This document shows, in pieces, positions 43,131 to 56,624 of a stretch of DNA of 64,000 nt (the first letter of the stretch is position 1; every line of letters begins with the position of its first letter). The notes below the pieces were generated by a model that worked only from the letters and a program-made list of their open reading frames with translations, did not search any database and was not told where the DNA came from. The translations under genes and the position numbers were made by a program. The stretch covers positions 2,609,531-2,673,530 of the forward strand of contig CAJINV010000011.1 in assembly GCA_905178155.1 (NCBI GenBank), given 5' to 3'. Source of the stretch: Amoebophrya sp. A120 (Eukaryota; Sar; Dinophyceae; Syndiniales; Amoebophryaceae).

Positions 43131-45761
43131 CTAGAAGCCGCTTTTCTGTTTCATCTTTGCCTTCCCATTTGCGTCGCTGACGTTGGCCCCGAACCGCATG
43201 TTGGCCCAGGGAGTATCGTTCCTTACATTTTTGTAGTGGTATGGATTTTCCTCCACTTTCCGTCCGTGCACGAGGCGCGCGCGCGTGTCTTCTACGCTCG
43301 AGTTGGCCGTGAAGCTGTCGTCTGCTTTTATCAGCACGCAGCACACAAACCCGCGGTTGTTTGTGTAGTCCAACGCGGCGCCGACCGAAACGACGTGGGT
43401 CTTCTCACTTTCCGTTTCGCCCCACGCCTCGCAGGCCCGCCAGTGCGGGATGGCTTCCAGGGCAATTTGGCGCATCGCCACGTCGGTGCCCGTCGTGTTT
43501 GCCGCGCGACCGGGACCCGCAAGGGAAGAGGATGAACTCGAAGAGCCGCCCTGAGAAAAAAGAGGACATTGAGATGATTTGGTTTTGAATGAGATCGCCC
43601 AAAGAAATGAAATCTACGTTCGCACAAGTTGAGGCTCGACGATTTTTGACATATCTTCCAGCTGCTACATGATACTCGTACATCGATGACATCGCAAGAA
43701 GAGCACCGGCTTTGTATGTAAGCATGAATTATATAATCATACCTGCGTCGACTGCAACCCGAATGCGTGCGGTATCTCGCCCTCCCAGTGAAAGTGCGAT
43801 ATTTTGACGCTTGGCGGGAGTAACATGTGGTCTGCGAGCGACTGAAAAAAGTCTTTTCTCTCCGCCAATAGCCTTTCGTTTTCCTTCGCCTCCTCCTCCG
43901 CACCGACCGGCTTGGTGTTGCGTTTTATGATCCTGTATCCACAGTAAATCTTCCGTACACGACGTACAAATCTTGTTCTGCATGACAAAAGTTGCCTTCA
44001 ATCTTAGTCAGCATTACAAGTTTGACACTCGAAGGTAGCGAAATTTGTCATGCATTTTGTACAGGTACGGGAAATCTGTATTGCATATCCTGCTGTCCTC
44101 GAACACCTGTTCCCGGTGCTTCATTCGGCAGCGCTGCGTCCAAAGGCGCGCTGCGTCCGCCGCGATGCTGTGGTGGGCGGAATTGAAGCTGGAGCCATGT
44201 TGATCCACAGCGAACGAATCTGATTTTGGTCCTGCACTTTCACTCCCATGATCCATCTTTCTGCTAATCGTCAAAACGAGCGCTTCCACTACCGCGTCCT
44301 TGACCGCCGCCTCGAGATTTCTTTCCTTCAACGAGAGCGCTTCGACATTTGATGTCATTGCCCCGCTCACGTTGGGAGGTACAAACCAGGACTCTACGAG
44401 GGCGCCAGCGGTTCCGGACTGCTCGGATAACTGTTCCTTCTTTTGTGCAGCGACTTGCTGCTGATAATTCCCCGCCCGGTTAAAATTTGCACTGTCGGTT
44501 AAAACCTTACCCGGGTTCGCGTACACGAACAGCAGATCCCGACAGGTGACCTCCAAGTCGTCCGGTATAAGCACTTTCGGATCCACTTGCAGCCATCTCC
44601 TGGTGCCCTTGGCTTTGGAGATTTCCAGGCAGTATTGGATGCAGGACCTGCCGATCAAGGCTTGCAACTTCTGCTCCGGGCTGAAAACGTACAACCCCTG
44701 CTCCTGGGCTATTTTCCCCCGCAGCGCGTTGACCTTGTCGAGTATGCTGTTCGTCGCGGCGCTGCCGCCGGTGCTGGGGGAGGTGGGGACAACGTTGTTG
44801 GAGTCTGGCGCGTGAAAACCGCAAAGTTCCAGCATCTTTTCCCCACTGGGGAATTGGAGCAGCTCGCGCTTCAACTTGTCGTTCTTCATCGGGATGGACG
44901 TGAGACTGCGTGTAGTATAGTTTTTTCGTTTGATAAAAACTTCAGAAAGTGTGTGCAGCTCAGTACCGCTGCCGATCCATGTCCATGAACAAGAACATTG
45001 AAAATAAATCCTGAAAGCGACATACGAGAAATAAGTTTCGGCACGAAAAAGCTATGAAAAAAGTACCCTTTCAGCAGGCAGTTGTCGATGAGCACGGAGA
45101 GGCAGTGCAGACTCTGCAAACTCGTATCCTCCGTTATGAGTTGCAGCCCGATTTTTTTCAAAGCTTGACAATGCGCGGACACAAACGTGGCCAGATCGTC
45201 CATCACGTCGCTACTGGAGACAGAACCACCGAAACCCGTCTTCACCATGTCCGATTTTGCGGCGAACCTGAGATGAGGGTAGCGGTCAGCATCAGCACGG
45301 TTTTCGTTTTTGGCATAGCCCATACAAGTGAAATGGGAATACCACAAGACCGCTGCTGTTCGTACACTACAGCTCCAGTTTTTATTTGCACTTGCAGCTT
45401 TTATTCAACCGTAGAAAAAATACGCTTGATTTCTTTTTTTCCGCAGGTCCTCGCTGTTCACCTTGGATTGCGGCAGGAGGTATTCCCGCAGCCCGGCGAC
45501 CACCGGTTGGATCCAGCAATAGCCCATATACATGGCTAAAACCAGCAATAACGCCTGAAACACCGGCGACATTTCGACGCCTGGCATTGGGCCACTAGCT
45601 CGGCCGCTGTTGATGTCCATTCCCGGAGGGACCTGATCTGGTCCCAAATTTGTTCCTGCGTCGGCAGAAGCTGAAGCACCCTGTGGCGGCACGGGGCCAG
45701 CACCGGGAGAAGCGCCACCACCCATCATTGTGGGATCCGGACCAACGCCTGGGGTGCTCAT
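43131..45761 (-). CDS. Membrane-anchored PUB-domain-like protein (654 aa, 5 exons)
   Basis: Exons 45761-45424, 45267-45067, 44905-44088, 43930-43743 and 43550-43131 total exactly 655 codons. Three introns are GT-AG and one is the introner 43936-44087. The Pro/Gly/Ala-rich start is followed by one hydrophobic segment (VFQALLLVLAMYMGYCW). Then comes a helical region, SLQSLHCLSVLIDNCLLKG followed by NDKLKRELLQFPSGEKMLEL and CGF. That order and the hydrophobic-CGF end resemble a PUB domain, which binds p97/Cdc48 in ER-associated degradation; the match is by eye. The rest is helical and then a C-terminal domain of unknown type. If the call holds, it could tether Cdc48 to a membrane. Confidence 0.6.
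43936..44087 (+). mobile_element. Introner, diverged B-like (PUB-like gene intron 3)
   Basis: 152-bp element starting TATCCACAGTAAATCTTCCG and ending CTGTATTGCATA, with imperfect inverted arms. The exact target duplication is TCCTG (43931-43935 and 44088-44092). Excision joins FEDSR to IIKRNTKPV in frame. Confidence 0.88.
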
Positions 45762-46384
45762 AGATGATTCTGATTGTAGTCTTTTGTATAATGTTGACTA
45801 AGCGTCACTTGCCAGAATGTGAAAAATGTGGACAACTAGAAAGGACGGGAATCTGTTGTAGCTGTACTAGGTGCTCATACCTGTTGGACTGTTAGAGCAC
45901 AGAAAAAGCGAAAGGGGATGCGTAGTCGTAGTAGGACTAGGAGAGAAGTAAATATAAGGTTTTTCATTCACTAGAATGTAGCTTTATCGAAAACGTAGTC
46001 GTAGTCGGAGAGGGGAGCCGCGGATGTAACCACCTCTAGAGGGGACATGGGGGGATCTGAAAATGGGGATAACGAAGTCAGTGGTTAACTTGCTGAACAA
46101 CGTGTGAGCAACATCACGACACCGAACCTCGGTCAGTGATAACTAGGCAGAACACGACGCGCCACCTGTCTGGCATCAAATACAAATTCAAAATCGCCAT
46201 GACTCTCAAGTAGTAATAGTGCGCGCTTTAGATTTTATCTTCATCGTCGCTCGTTCTCACTCGACGTCCAATGACAACTGATAGTACAAACATGTTGTAC
46301 TTACAACATGTGTGAATAAGTGCATCTATTTTGGCTGGCAGTACGTAGTATGGATGCACCTTCTCGAGTACTAGGGGAGCGTGG
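45762..46384. other. Intergenic, no gene seen
   Basis: Contains two CGTAGTCGTAGT-type short repeats near 45920 and 45995. No supported gene. Confidence 0.4.
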
Positions 46385-49300
46385 TCACCCACGACCGCCC
46401 CACAGTACCGTGACGTCTACGCCCTTGAAAGTTTCGGACACGGACTCGCCCCGGATGATGGTCCCGATGGTTTCTTGGAACGCGAGCAGCGCCCCGAGAA
46501 AGAACCCAATCATGAAGACCAGGCAAAAGTTCGGGAAGCCGCTATTCCTTCGCAGCTTCACGGTGACGTCCGTCTGTCCGAGCACGCTGAACAGCAACAG
46601 TTCTCGCTGCTGGTCGCGCCGGGAAGTGAGTTCGACTTCCAGTCTGGAGGAGAGCACCGAAGAGGCGTCGTCGTCCTCGTGGTAGTACGAAGTGAAATCT
46701 TCTGATGTTTGCTTCGACGTTGTAAGGGACGTGTCCGAGAGAATCTCAGACGTCTGTGAGCCACCGCCGCCTGCGGAGGAGAGAAACTCTGAGTCGTGGT
46801 CCTCCGCATAGGCCGCGCCGTCGTCGCGGAACAACTCATTATCCTTGTCCTCTCTTCCAGATGATCCCGTCCGTAGTTTTCTGTGTTTTCGCTTTCTGGG
46901 AGAGGTGGCGGTATCAGAAAGTGATCCGCCCGAGGGGCTTCTGAACTTCACCCGCGGTCGCGCGCGGGTCGACGGACTTGGACTGCTGCCAGCGCTTAGC
47001 GACGCATCAGATTGCGATGGGGTTTGCTCGTCCTGCTGTTGTCTTTCTGGCATTTGTCGATCAGACGCGTCGATCCTGGCGGTACTCCCGGAATCCACTT
47101 GGAATTCCTCTGGGGAAAATTTCACGATAGCCTCATCTAGAAGTACTACAGGCTCGCCAAGGTCGTTTGTACTAGTGTCATTTGGAGGTGGTATTGCGCG
47201 TGCGGCGGACGGTCGTGCATAAGTACCATCAAGAACAACCGCACCACCAGGAACCTCGCCACCTCGTGCCGTTCCCCCACTGGCACTGCTTCGACCATCC
47301 CCTGTGATCTTCCCGACCCGACTCGGAGTCGTGCCGCTGTGCTCTCTACTTTCCGGGTGGTCTTTTTGTAACGTCGTCACGCTCGACGTCGCAGCCTGGT
47401 CCGGCTCGTCGATAAGCCCGAGCTTCTGCAGCATCCGGACCGCGGACCGATGCAAAATCGTGTTGCGCCCGAACAAGGTAAACAGCACCTTGGTCGGCAG
47501 GTAGAACACCATGCCGATCGCCATGTTGCGCAGCGTCCACGCGGTCGTCGTGTAGTCCTCGAAAAATTTTGCGCTCTCCTGCAGCCAAAGCTTCGCCCGG
47601 TGGATCTTGTACTCTTCCGCGGGCTCGTCGAATTCTGCCAAGACGGCGTAGAGCTCCGCCTTCCGTTGCTCCACCATGCGGAGCTGCAGGCCCTGGAGAA
47701 AAAAACACGCAATGTTCTTCATCGCGAGCGGGGGCCAGAGAGGGGTGGGCGATTGCAGTGTGATCAGAAACAGGTACATCCGCAGCAAGCCAAACGGCAG
47801 GTCGACGAGAAAAAGCGAAATTTTCGCGGACCGCTCCCGCGCACACGTCACGTCTAGCTGCGTTCGCAGCAGGAAAGAGGTGTGCGCAATGCTGCCGGTG
47901 ACCGCAGTGGTCGCGAGCGGGTGCTCGTGGGCGGACCGGGTCGAGGCGATCAGCCCCTCGCCCGCCTTGCTGAAGGTGCTGAAGCCGTGGCTGCGGTCAC
48001 TGACGCTTTGGCGGTCGAGGTCAGCGTCCGTGGCCGTTGCTCGTCTTGTGGTTTCTTGTTGGAAATTTTCCGCCATCTGCTCGTATAGTTTTTTCACTTT
48101 GCTCTTCTTTTTCTTCTTATTTCTCCGGGACGTCGTAGTTGCGGGGGCTTGGTTATCATTTTCGACGTTGTCATCTGTGGTCACCCTCACCTCATCCATG
48201 TTTACTATCGCAGAACTGGATGAACTGCCTCCACGATAGCTCGTCAACTGCTTGCCACTACCTTCTTCCCGCACAAGGCCGGCCATTTCTTGTCGCTCAA
48301 ACAGCTCATCCAGCAGCGCCCGCTTTGGTCCCTCAACCTTCGAAGGAGTCCGCGGCGCCGCATTGTAGTTTCCTCTACTCGTGGAGGTTGTGGTGGTGGA
48401 GCGAGCTCCTGCTGCGCTAGATGTTGCTGTTGCTGTTCCCCTGGGGAGCGGGAGGTCAGATTCATCTGCTAGTACCGGATTTACATCTACATCTTCTGGA
48501 AGCTCTTGTTCCACAGTAACCACGACGTCCTGCGGGTCAACAACCACAGGATCCCGCTCCTCGACGTGCTCTTCATCCGCCCCACCTACAGTTCGGCTAC
48601 TCGACCTACTTCCCATACTCGTCCGCAGCGTCGTCGCCCGCGAGATTTCCGTGAATCGCGGATCGTCGACGGCAGAAGTTCCCGCAGTGCCGCTCGACGC
48701 CGAGAGTCGAGCGGAAGTCCGGCGGGGGTCTACAGGAACACTAGTAGTACCGGCGCCAGCTGCTGTGTTGCTGGAACGAATTCCTCTCGTCCCGCCCTGC
48801 TGCTCCGGCGTCACCTCGCCACTACCTACGTTGTCGTCTGCTGTGAACAATGTGGTCGTGTCGGGAGATGTTGTTGAAAACAACTCCATGTGCTGGTCCG
48901 GCTCCCTAAAGGAACTACTTCTCCGCAATTCTTCTTCCTCCTGCTCTGCGGCGAGGCGCTTTTCCGCGGCTCTCTGCAGCGCCTCCTTCCCGAGCACTGC
49001 TTCGTGCACCGCCTGCACCGTCTCCACGGGGAGCACACTCCATTGAAACTTCCACTCCGCCCCCGGGAAGGACTGCGCGTGGGCGAGGAGAGAGAGAAAA
49101 ATGAACAGCGGGGAGAGTCTTCGGAAGACGTTTAACGCCTCCCATATCGTGACAAAAAAGTGTTTCACTGTAAGGGTTTTGCCAGTTTTGCATCACAAGT
49201 TCGTATACGCATGACCGAGAAAACTTGTCATGCGAGGTTCCTAAGAGAAAACAAAGGTAAAAACCCGAAGTCTTGCACGTGTAGCAAGACAAATGCGTCT

Positions 49301-50760
49301 TTGTTCTATTCTATGCATCACAAGTTTACAGTGAAACAGTTTCTTCTTGCGATATCCCAGTTCTCTAGGACAATGTCCACGTCGAGGAAGTCTTGCAAGC
49401 GATATGAAGTGCAAAAGAATCGTACGAAAGTCGTACAGTATTTGCAGTGGTCAACACGTATGCCGCGTCCAACGCAACTTTGACTTTCTAGTTCTACCTG
49501 AGCATAGCATGACAAATTTTCTTCGCATTTTTGTTCTCAAGAAAATTTGTGATGCAAATTAAACTACGTACGATACGTTTGCAGAATGCGTAAGCGACTG
49601 TACTTCACCATGTTCACCACGTCAACGATGTCCAGCGCCACGTGCCACACCATATCTTGGTGCATGATAATATCCGGCGTGGGCATCCCGTGAAAGTGCC
49701 CGAACAACGCTTTCTGGGCCCGGAACATCAACGCGATGTACACCACGGACACGAGGTACAGGCTGACGGAGAGGCTCGCGGGGGTGCGCAACCAGGCGTA
49801 GGCGTCCGCGGTGGTGCCAGCGATCGCATCCACGTGGGGGAGGACCTTCAGGTACAAGACCACGAATTTCCCGGCCATGAGCCAGGAGTAGCTGATCCAG
49901 ATGACCGCGCCCATCTTGGTATCCTGAGTAAAAACGTACCCACACCAGAGTCAGGATGGGGATTTTGCAACACAAACCTAAGAGCTTTGTGAGTCACGCA
50001 TGACAAGTTGCGCGATGCAGTGTAGTGCAGGTTAGCACGTGCAGCCGCATCACAGATTCATCTGCTCATCCTGTAGTTCACAGCATCACAAATTCCAAAA
50101 CACGACTGGAAATGGTTCTCATGGGGATGCGCGTTACAAGTCTTCCTGTCTTTGCAAATCTGCATTACAACTCTGGCGTGGGTACGTTTTTACTCAGGAT
50201 ACTTGGCCGCCTTCTCCGCGGAGTAGTTGTGGAGCATGTAGAGCTATCCTGTGCAAAAGTATCGTACTCGTACTAATTGCAAATATGCATGACAAATCTT
50301 CTTCCTAAGGTAAAACAGCATTACAAGTTCTACTTCTCTTCTTGCCAAAATTTGTAATGCAATCTATACTAGTACGATACTTTTGCAATGCATAAGAGCA
50401 GCTGGCAACCTTCGACGAGAAAGAGCGCAATCACCCCGTCCTCCGTGATGTAGTAGTATCCTGTGCAAAAGCATCATACTCGGTCGTTTAAATGCAAGTC
50501 TTGCATTACAAATCTTGTTCCCAAGGCAAATCTGCATTACAAATTTTATATCTCATGCTGAGGAAAGTTGTAATGCATTTATACGAGTACGATACTTTTG
50601 CACTGCATAAGTAGTAGAAAAAGACGAAATTCAGCACCCACGATTGAAACCCGATCGCGATCACGGAGACCAAATAGCTCAGGTTCATGAAATTCAGCAG
50701 TCGGTCACACACGGTTTGGTGCACCTTGCGCTTGTAATTGAACGCGCGGTTGCCCGACAT
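46385..50760 (-). CDS. 1139-aa multi-span membrane protein with five introners
   Basis: Exons 50760-50610, 50451-50395, 50239-50202, 49914-49593, 49397-49328 and 49166-46385 are separated only by introners. Removing each element plus one target copy gives 1140 codons with no stop. The N-terminal third has several hydrophobic spans (YLVSVIAIGFQSWVLNFVFF, GVIALFLVEG, AVIWISYSWLMAGKFVVLY, LSVSLYLVSVVYIALMF, LSPLFIFLSLLAHA). A long Ser/Thr/Arg/Glu-rich loop follows, then further hydrophobic regions around LFLVDLPFGLLRMYLFLI and NMAIGMVFYLPTKVLFTLF, another disordered stretch, and a last span (FCLVFMIGFFLGALLAF). I do not recognise the family; a transporter or organelle-contact protein is possible but unsupported. 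Confidence 0.72.
49172..49327. mobile_element. Introner, separate family (membrane protein intron 5)
   Basis: 156-bp element with internal inverted arms around GCATCACAAGTT. The flanks ACTGT (49167-49171) and ACAGT (49328-49332) are a likely target duplication with one mismatch. Excision joins RRNCFTV to KHFFVTIWEA in frame. Confidence 0.75.
49403..49592 (+). mobile_element. Introner, family B, diverged (membrane protein intron 4)
   Basis: 190-bp element starting TATGAAGTGCAAAAGAATCG and ending CGTTTGCAGAATGCGTA. Exact target duplication AGCGA (49398-49402 and 49593-49597). Excision joins KYSRL to QDFLDVD in frame. Confidence 0.88.
49920..50201. mobile_element. Introner, family A (membrane protein intron 3)
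   Basis: 282-bp element with the same TATCCTGAGTAAAAACGTAC ends as the HADH copy. Target duplication CTTGG (49915-49919 and 50202-50206). Excision joins SAEKAAK to MGAVIWIS. The GT-AG alternative at this copy shifts frame to an early stop. Confidence 0.93.
50245..50394 (+). mobile_element. Introner, family B (membrane protein intron 2)
   Basis: 150-bp element with TATCCTGTGCAAAAGTATCG start and CTTTTGCAATGCATA end. Exact target duplication AGAGC (50240-50244 and 50395-50399). Excision joins EGCQLL to YMLHNY. Confidence 0.93.
50457..50609 (+). mobile_element. Introner, family B (membrane protein intron 1)
   Basis: 153-bp element with TATCCTGTGCAAAAG start and CTTTTGCACTGCATA end. Exact target duplication AGTAG (50452-50456 and 50610-50614). 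Excision joins NFVFFYY to YITEDG. Confidence 0.93.
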
Positions 50761-51722
50761 GGTTTCGGCCGGGCTGTCTGCGAGACTGGAGGAGGTGCTA
50801 TTCGTATTCTTCCTGTAGATGCACGTCCACCACTACCCCTATACTGACGCGCGATGCCTTCCTCGGTAAGACACTCTCTGCGCAACAAATAGACTCTTCA
50901 TCCCGCGGCAGGACGGTCTAGTCGTGATTGTTGTTGCTCCTCGTGGCACAACATCAACGGTTGGCCGAGATGCCGTCGTTTTCGACGTGGGAGCGGCACC
51001 GTCGGTTCCCGGTCCTGAGCTCGTCGTCGTCGTGCTTTCTACTACACGACAACATGGGTGTTAGTTCAGAAAGACAGGCGCAGGCTCAGCCGCCCCTGGC
51101 GCGATCACCATCTGCGTGGACGCGGAAAGTAGTTTGGAGAAGCACCCATATCGCTTTTCTGAACCACCACAGGAAGGGCAGGCGGTGTCCGCGAGTGAAA
51201 TGTCATTTTTCGAAAACCACATCCCGGAAAAGAAAATGAAGAAAGCAGTAATAAATATAGATTTGTTCGTCCCAAATACATGAAATGACACCAAATGTGT
51301 ATCATGTCGATGTACGTTGTTGTGCGCTCTAGTGGTTTTAAAAGCGTCCTTTCGTTGTATGTGCGCGAACTACATTGAGAAACATAAATTCACGAAAAAA
51401 AAAGTTTTATCGCTCGTGGCCCGCCACCCTACGCATCATCAAGATTATCTAGTTCCAGTTATCCGAGAGTGACGAAAGCCACTGACTTCCACGTCTACGC
51501 TCTCAGGACGAACAGTGGCACGCGAGAGTTGATCAGAAACAGCAACCCGGCATCCTGTGCAATGCGCAGCTCTAGTCTGCAGCTTTGTGGGTGTTTCCGC
51601 TCATCGTATCTTTCAGTTACAGTCCGCGATGGATCGCTGTTGGTCAATGAGTGTGACGTTTACGAGCCTCGTTTGAACAACATCAATGAAGTTTTCATCA
51701 CACATTTTTGGCATTCCGTCTT
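50761..51722. other. Intergenic with one weak minus-strand frame
   Basis: A minus-strand frame at 51294-51061 has a hydrophobic stretch and one C-P-S-C-G-G motif, but no start, splice or homology support. The rest has no gene signal. Confidence 0.35.
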
Positions 51723-52660
51723 CTACGAAGCGCCCGCAACCGTATAAGCGGGCGGCGGTCGCCGGACAAATTGTTCCAAAGACGGGTCGAATTGCTGGTG
51801 GATTTTCGTCCACGCCACCGCGTCCTCGTCCGGCACATCCTCTGACAGGCACAGAAACCCGAGAAACTGCGCCGCGATGGTCAAATCTGCCGACTTGCCG
51901 AAGATTTCCTTGAACAAATCCTCGTTGAAAACAGTTTCCGGCTTGTTTGTTGTAGAAGAACCTCCTGCAGCTACCCTCTTCAGCTTGAACAGGACCTGCT
52001 CCGTTTCCACGTCGGCATCAACCATGGTTTCTTCCGCGGGAGAGATTTTCAATTCCGCAAAATGGTTGGGGACTTGCTGGAGGGCAGCAGAGTTCGACGC
52101 CCCACCAGTGTTTGTTGTCTTGAAAACGGGGGTCTTGTCTTGCTGCTGCCTGGACTCCGTGTAGTGGACTAAATACTTCCGCTTCAGGACGAAACGCAAA
52201 TCCGCTTTGTACTCCAGGTCGGTCGTAAATTTGGAGGAAAGAATGCGCAAATCCGATACCTGTTAGCGGCGTTAATTGTTCTGTGACTTTTTGGACAAGA
52301 TTCTGGCTGACATAAAAAGGTTGTATTGCAGTTGCACACGACAGATGACATGAACATCACGGTCATGCTGTTTTTACCATCTCCGAAAAGACCGGCGATT
52401 TGATCCTTTCTGTCCACTGGATCATACGGTCCCGCAATGTCGTGGTCCTCTGGCCGCGCACGGGTGACAAACTTTCCTCGGGCTCGGAGTCCTCCGAGAG
52501 GTTTTCGAGGTCCTCGACCTCCATCGAGCAAGTAGCTTGGTCGAACAACATGAGTCGCTTTTTGTCGCTTTGGTGAGGCAGGTTTATTTCCTTCTGCTGC
52601 TTCCAAGCGATACCAACCGCTGTAGGTTCTAGAAAAGAGTCCACGACCACGTGGAAGAAG
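51723..52660 (-). CDS. Unknown protein, two supported exons (5' end uncertain)
   Basis: Exon ...52378 joins exon 52259-51723 by a GT-AG intron in phase 0 (GAGATG|GTAAAAA and GCTAACAG|GTATCGG), giving SPVFSEM/VSDLRILSSKF. The first exon likely starts at an AG near 52630 or at an internal Met in SMEVEDLENLSED. The body is acidic then basic (LKRKYLVHY), and ends FNEDLFKEIFGKSADLTIAA / QFLGFLCLSE. The last piece has a passing likeness to codanin-type C-termini; I do not rely on it. Confidence 0.5.
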
Positions 52661-52729
52661 AGAATTGATGATCAACAGCACGTAGTGCAATTGAAATACA
52701 TATACTTGTATGTAGCGTCGCCGTCTCAA

Positions 52730-53981
52730 GTAGTGCCTCTCTCATTCTTCATCATCGTAAATATTGGCACGTCGGGACAATTAAGTAGAAATGGCAACTT
52801 TTCGCAGTTTCGTTTCGAAGCACTCTTGTGTCACGCGACTTTCTTTCCACATGGCAGACATATCTACCTTCTTGGTGCTAGACATAAGAATTGAGAAGCG
52901 ACACCCTGTCATCTCTCCCGCTCAATTCGTGCACATCGCATAACCCGCGCCGTCCCTTACAGTGGTCAAGAAGTGTATCCGCTTTTACCTCTCAACAGGC
53001 GACACACCTCACTCAACCCCAGCAACATCCTTCAGAGATACAGCTTCCCTCGCATGTAAAAATGGAGGTCACCAAACTTCGTCTGCAACTTAAAGAAAGT
53101 TTCCACTCGGTGGGGGTCGTCACTTGTCCACCTCGAAATCCAAGAGCTTCAAAGATTGCGCGCACCACCCGACAGCATTTTTTCCTTGCGGCCGACGCCA
53201 GTGCTACACTTCTGACGACGCATGTCTTGTCAGGCGTGGCGTGACGAAAAATCAGCTGGTCCGACTTCCCATCGGAATTCGCATATACCCTGCGTGGAGA
53301 GATATGGTACATGCAGACGACCGTATGTATGGTAGATTGTGCAGTCAGCGCTGATGGACCAAGTAGTGCAGACGACGGAACAGAAAGATGAATACGCGAA
53401 ACAGAGAAGCTCTCGCCCTGAATCGGGCGTCGGCCCAGTCGCGCTGCTTACTGCGCTTTGTCGTATATTTTTGTATATTTTTTTGGTTTTCAATGTGAGG
53501 CATATTTGGTCTCATATTTTTAAGGTTTCAATGGCAACAATCTACGTCCTTTGTGCATCAGGAGAAGCAGTGGCATTCGTTTGAAGCACATCTGCAGCTC
53601 CACGCAAAGTCAGTGGAATTATGCTACCATTTCCGCAACCGACGCTCCGCCGAAGGAGCGGCAGCTGCACACAGAAGTCGAAATGTGTACCTGCTACACC
53701 TATTGGTGGATGAAGAGGCAAAACGATATCTGTGTCTGAAGAAGAAATAGTAGTAAAAAGTACTGTACTGCTTCACTCTACAAAGTCCAAGATAATGTCT
53801 ACTTATACTGTTCTACTGATACTACAAACGCACATGTGGCCTTGTAAATAGCTTAGAAGATCAGAACGAGAAGCTTACTTCGAAGGCAGTGTAGTGGCAG
53901 ACACATCATGACGCAAGGTCACGAAAGTCACAGTCACTAGTGAACCAGTACAACAATTTCAATTACTGACTAGCTCTAGAC
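52730..53981. other. Region without a firm gene; possible plus-strand coding pieces
   Basis: Two plus-strand pieces look more protein-like than chance: 53061-53115 (MEVTKLRLQLKESFHS) and 53553-53750, preceded by a TGCATCAG acceptor, with KSVELCYHFRNRRSAEG and NVYLLHLLVDEEAKRYL before a stop. I could not connect them by convincing introns. If real this would be the only plus-strand gene in the window. Confidence 0.25.
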
Positions 53982-55469
<1,488 letters not shown>

Positions 55470-56624
55470 TTTGGTGGAGTCGAGTTAGTGGCCCGAGAAA
55501 GAGAAAATACAAAAAACTGGAGTTGTAAAAGACTTCGATCGAACGAATGTCTCCTACTTTTTTTTGGGGAATTGTTTTCGCATCACTTAGTGCAACGCGA
55601 GACACCGGATCGGGCTAACAAAAAGCAATCCATCAATGGAGACGGGGTCACGGTGAGACAGTCATCGCTAGAGTCATTATAAATATTGGCAAAAAACTTG
55701 ATAGACGTGCTACACCAAGACCAAAGCTATCTCAAGCTGCGAGCCATCGCACAGCTCATGTCACAGTGGCCATCACATCGATCTTATCACCAAACCAGGA
55801 CCAGCTGCCTTCGAGCAAACTCATCATCATCATCAAACTGCACTGGGGGCAGCGTGCAATGGGTTAAGCTAAAATTTAAGTTTGAATGGCAAAGAGTCCT
55901 CTCTATATGTAGAGGATCCGACTAATTTTTCATTTCATCGTCGTCGTGGTCGCTCTTGCTCCTACACTCATCGCTTCGTAAATAATTGAGTATGAGCTTG
56001 TTCGAGGTTGTGTTTCAAATTCAACTGCAAGACTTTTCGAGCAACCTTGCCGCCGTCCTCACTTCAAGATTGCTGCAGAATTACTTCACACTGAGCACCT
56101 CTCACACAGCTCCTTTACCCCAGCCACAACTTCTTTTCCGTTCACGCAGTAACGAGAAGCATGGAGATACTAAATTTCTCAAGAGGAAGTAGAACACTAA
56201 GTTGCTTGGAGACTCTACTACATCGTGTGAAGGCGTATGCTGATTCTGATACATACAGTGTTATTTCAGAAGATTCAGTTTCAGACTCAAAGTAATCATT
56301 TGAAAACCAAAAGCGCGATGATACTTATTGCTGTTTCACTGCATAACCCAGAGGGCACTAAGGCATAAAATTCGCAGAGGACCTGGAGCAAGGAATGCAC
56401 AACTACAATCTTGAAATTACGTAGCTGCAGAAAGGTACACGGGGGAGAGACAGAGCAACTCTACCAAAATGAGGATGACGTACGAAGTGGTTAAACGTGA
56501 CCGCAAAATAGGAAAAGCACATAGAAAAGCCTTGGCTCTGCATGAACAGGGCGGTAGACCTCCGACCTGGACTCTTGCTACTGATGGTCTACTGTTCGGA
56601 AGGTGATCGATACAACATTCTGTT
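55470..56624. other. Intergenic, no gene seen
   Basis: About 1.15 kb of 5' flank of alpha-tubulin and 3' flank of the primase-like gene. No supported coding frame. Confidence 0.4.

Noticed and set aside
52184-52729. 181-codon minus frame overlapping the 52-kb gene
   Set aside because: It is a shadow frame; the alternate frame gives a clean GT-AG join and a continuous protein.
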